Below, in pieces: positions 33,011 to 33,120 of a DNA stretch of 33,120 bases. Location of the stretch: positions 1 to 33,120 of the forward strand of contig JAJFVH010000190.1 of the NCBI GenBank assembly GCA_021371875.1, given 5' to 3'. The translations under genes and the position numbers were made by a program. Source of the stretch: Bacteroidales bacterium (GTDB lineage Bacteria > Bacteroidota > Bacteroidia > Bacteroidales > Paludibacteraceae). Position 1 is the first letter of the stretch. Every line of letters begins with the position of its first letter. A model generated the notes under the pieces. The model saw nothing but the letters and a program-made list of their open reading frames with translations. It was not told the origin of the DNA and ran no database searches.

Positions 33011-33120
33011 ATGCCGTAGGCATGTAATACCGGTAGAAAGACATTTCCACACACGTATAGCACCCCGTATGGGGTGCTATAAACGAAGGTGGGCGAATAA
33101 TTCTACCGATATTAAATCCT
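33011..33120. repeat. Nested palindromic intergenic repeat, cut by the right window edge
   Basis: The segment contains ATGCC-GTA-GGCAT (33011-33023), an 11-bp perfect hairpin TATAGCACCCC-GTAT-GGGGTGCTATA (33056-33081), and outer arms ATACCGGTAGAA (33027-33038) and TTCTACCGATAT (33101-33112) that pair with one mismatch around the hairpin. The final AAATCCT looks like the start of another palindrome. From memory, similar ACCGGTAGAA / CTACCGATATT elements are abundant in Bacteroidota intergenic DNA. Confidence 0.7.

Overview
The window looks like chromosomal DNA of a Bacteroidota bacterium, most likely Bacteroidales, at moderately low G+C. The evidence is a SusC/SusD pair, ExbB/ExbD proteins of the Bacteroidota type, several TAnnTTTG-like promoter elements, Cys lipoboxes with acidic +2/+3 residues, and Bacteroidota-type intergenic palindromic repeats. 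I cannot fix the genus from sequence alone.

Layout, left half. The 3' part of guaA runs in from the left edge, followed by tatD. A tRNA-Ser(GGA) precedes a four-gene inner-membrane energy-transduction operon (exbB, a four-helix protein, exbD, exbD), closed by a bidirectional terminator. On the minus strand lies etfB-etfA-acyl-CoA dehydrogenase, whose two gaps each hold an inverted pair of a palindromic repeat. After a 620-bp AT-rich gap come a secreted M28/glutaminyl-cyclase-like lipoprotein and a proline operon (proB, two unknown envelope proteins, proA). Then follow a single-RRM RNA-binding protein with its own promoter and terminator, a CPBP membrane protease, and a minus-strand 507-residue helical protein of unknown function.

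Layout, right half (17.1-32.9 kb). Ten plus-strand genes with gaps of 2-55 bp form one polysaccharide-utilisation-type locus: ribokinase, SusC, SusD, three exported ADP-ribosylglycohydrolase (ARH) fold proteins, two exported two-domain esterases, a GRP-type sugar permease and a DUF4595-like lipoprotein. My reading is that SusC/D import a ribose-bearing ligand, the ARH proteins and esterases strip ribosyl and acyl groups from it, the permease moves free sugar across the inner membrane, and the kinase makes ribose 5-phosphate. This resembles the ribose-utilisation (rus) loci known in Bacteroides, but with an unusual enzyme set. No classical PUL regulator (hybrid two-component, SusR-like or ECF/anti-sigma) is visible. 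The only adjacent divergent gene is the 507-residue protein.

The last ~120 bp contain a different, nested palindromic repeat that runs off the right edge. No CRISPR array, insertion sequence or prophage gene was seen.
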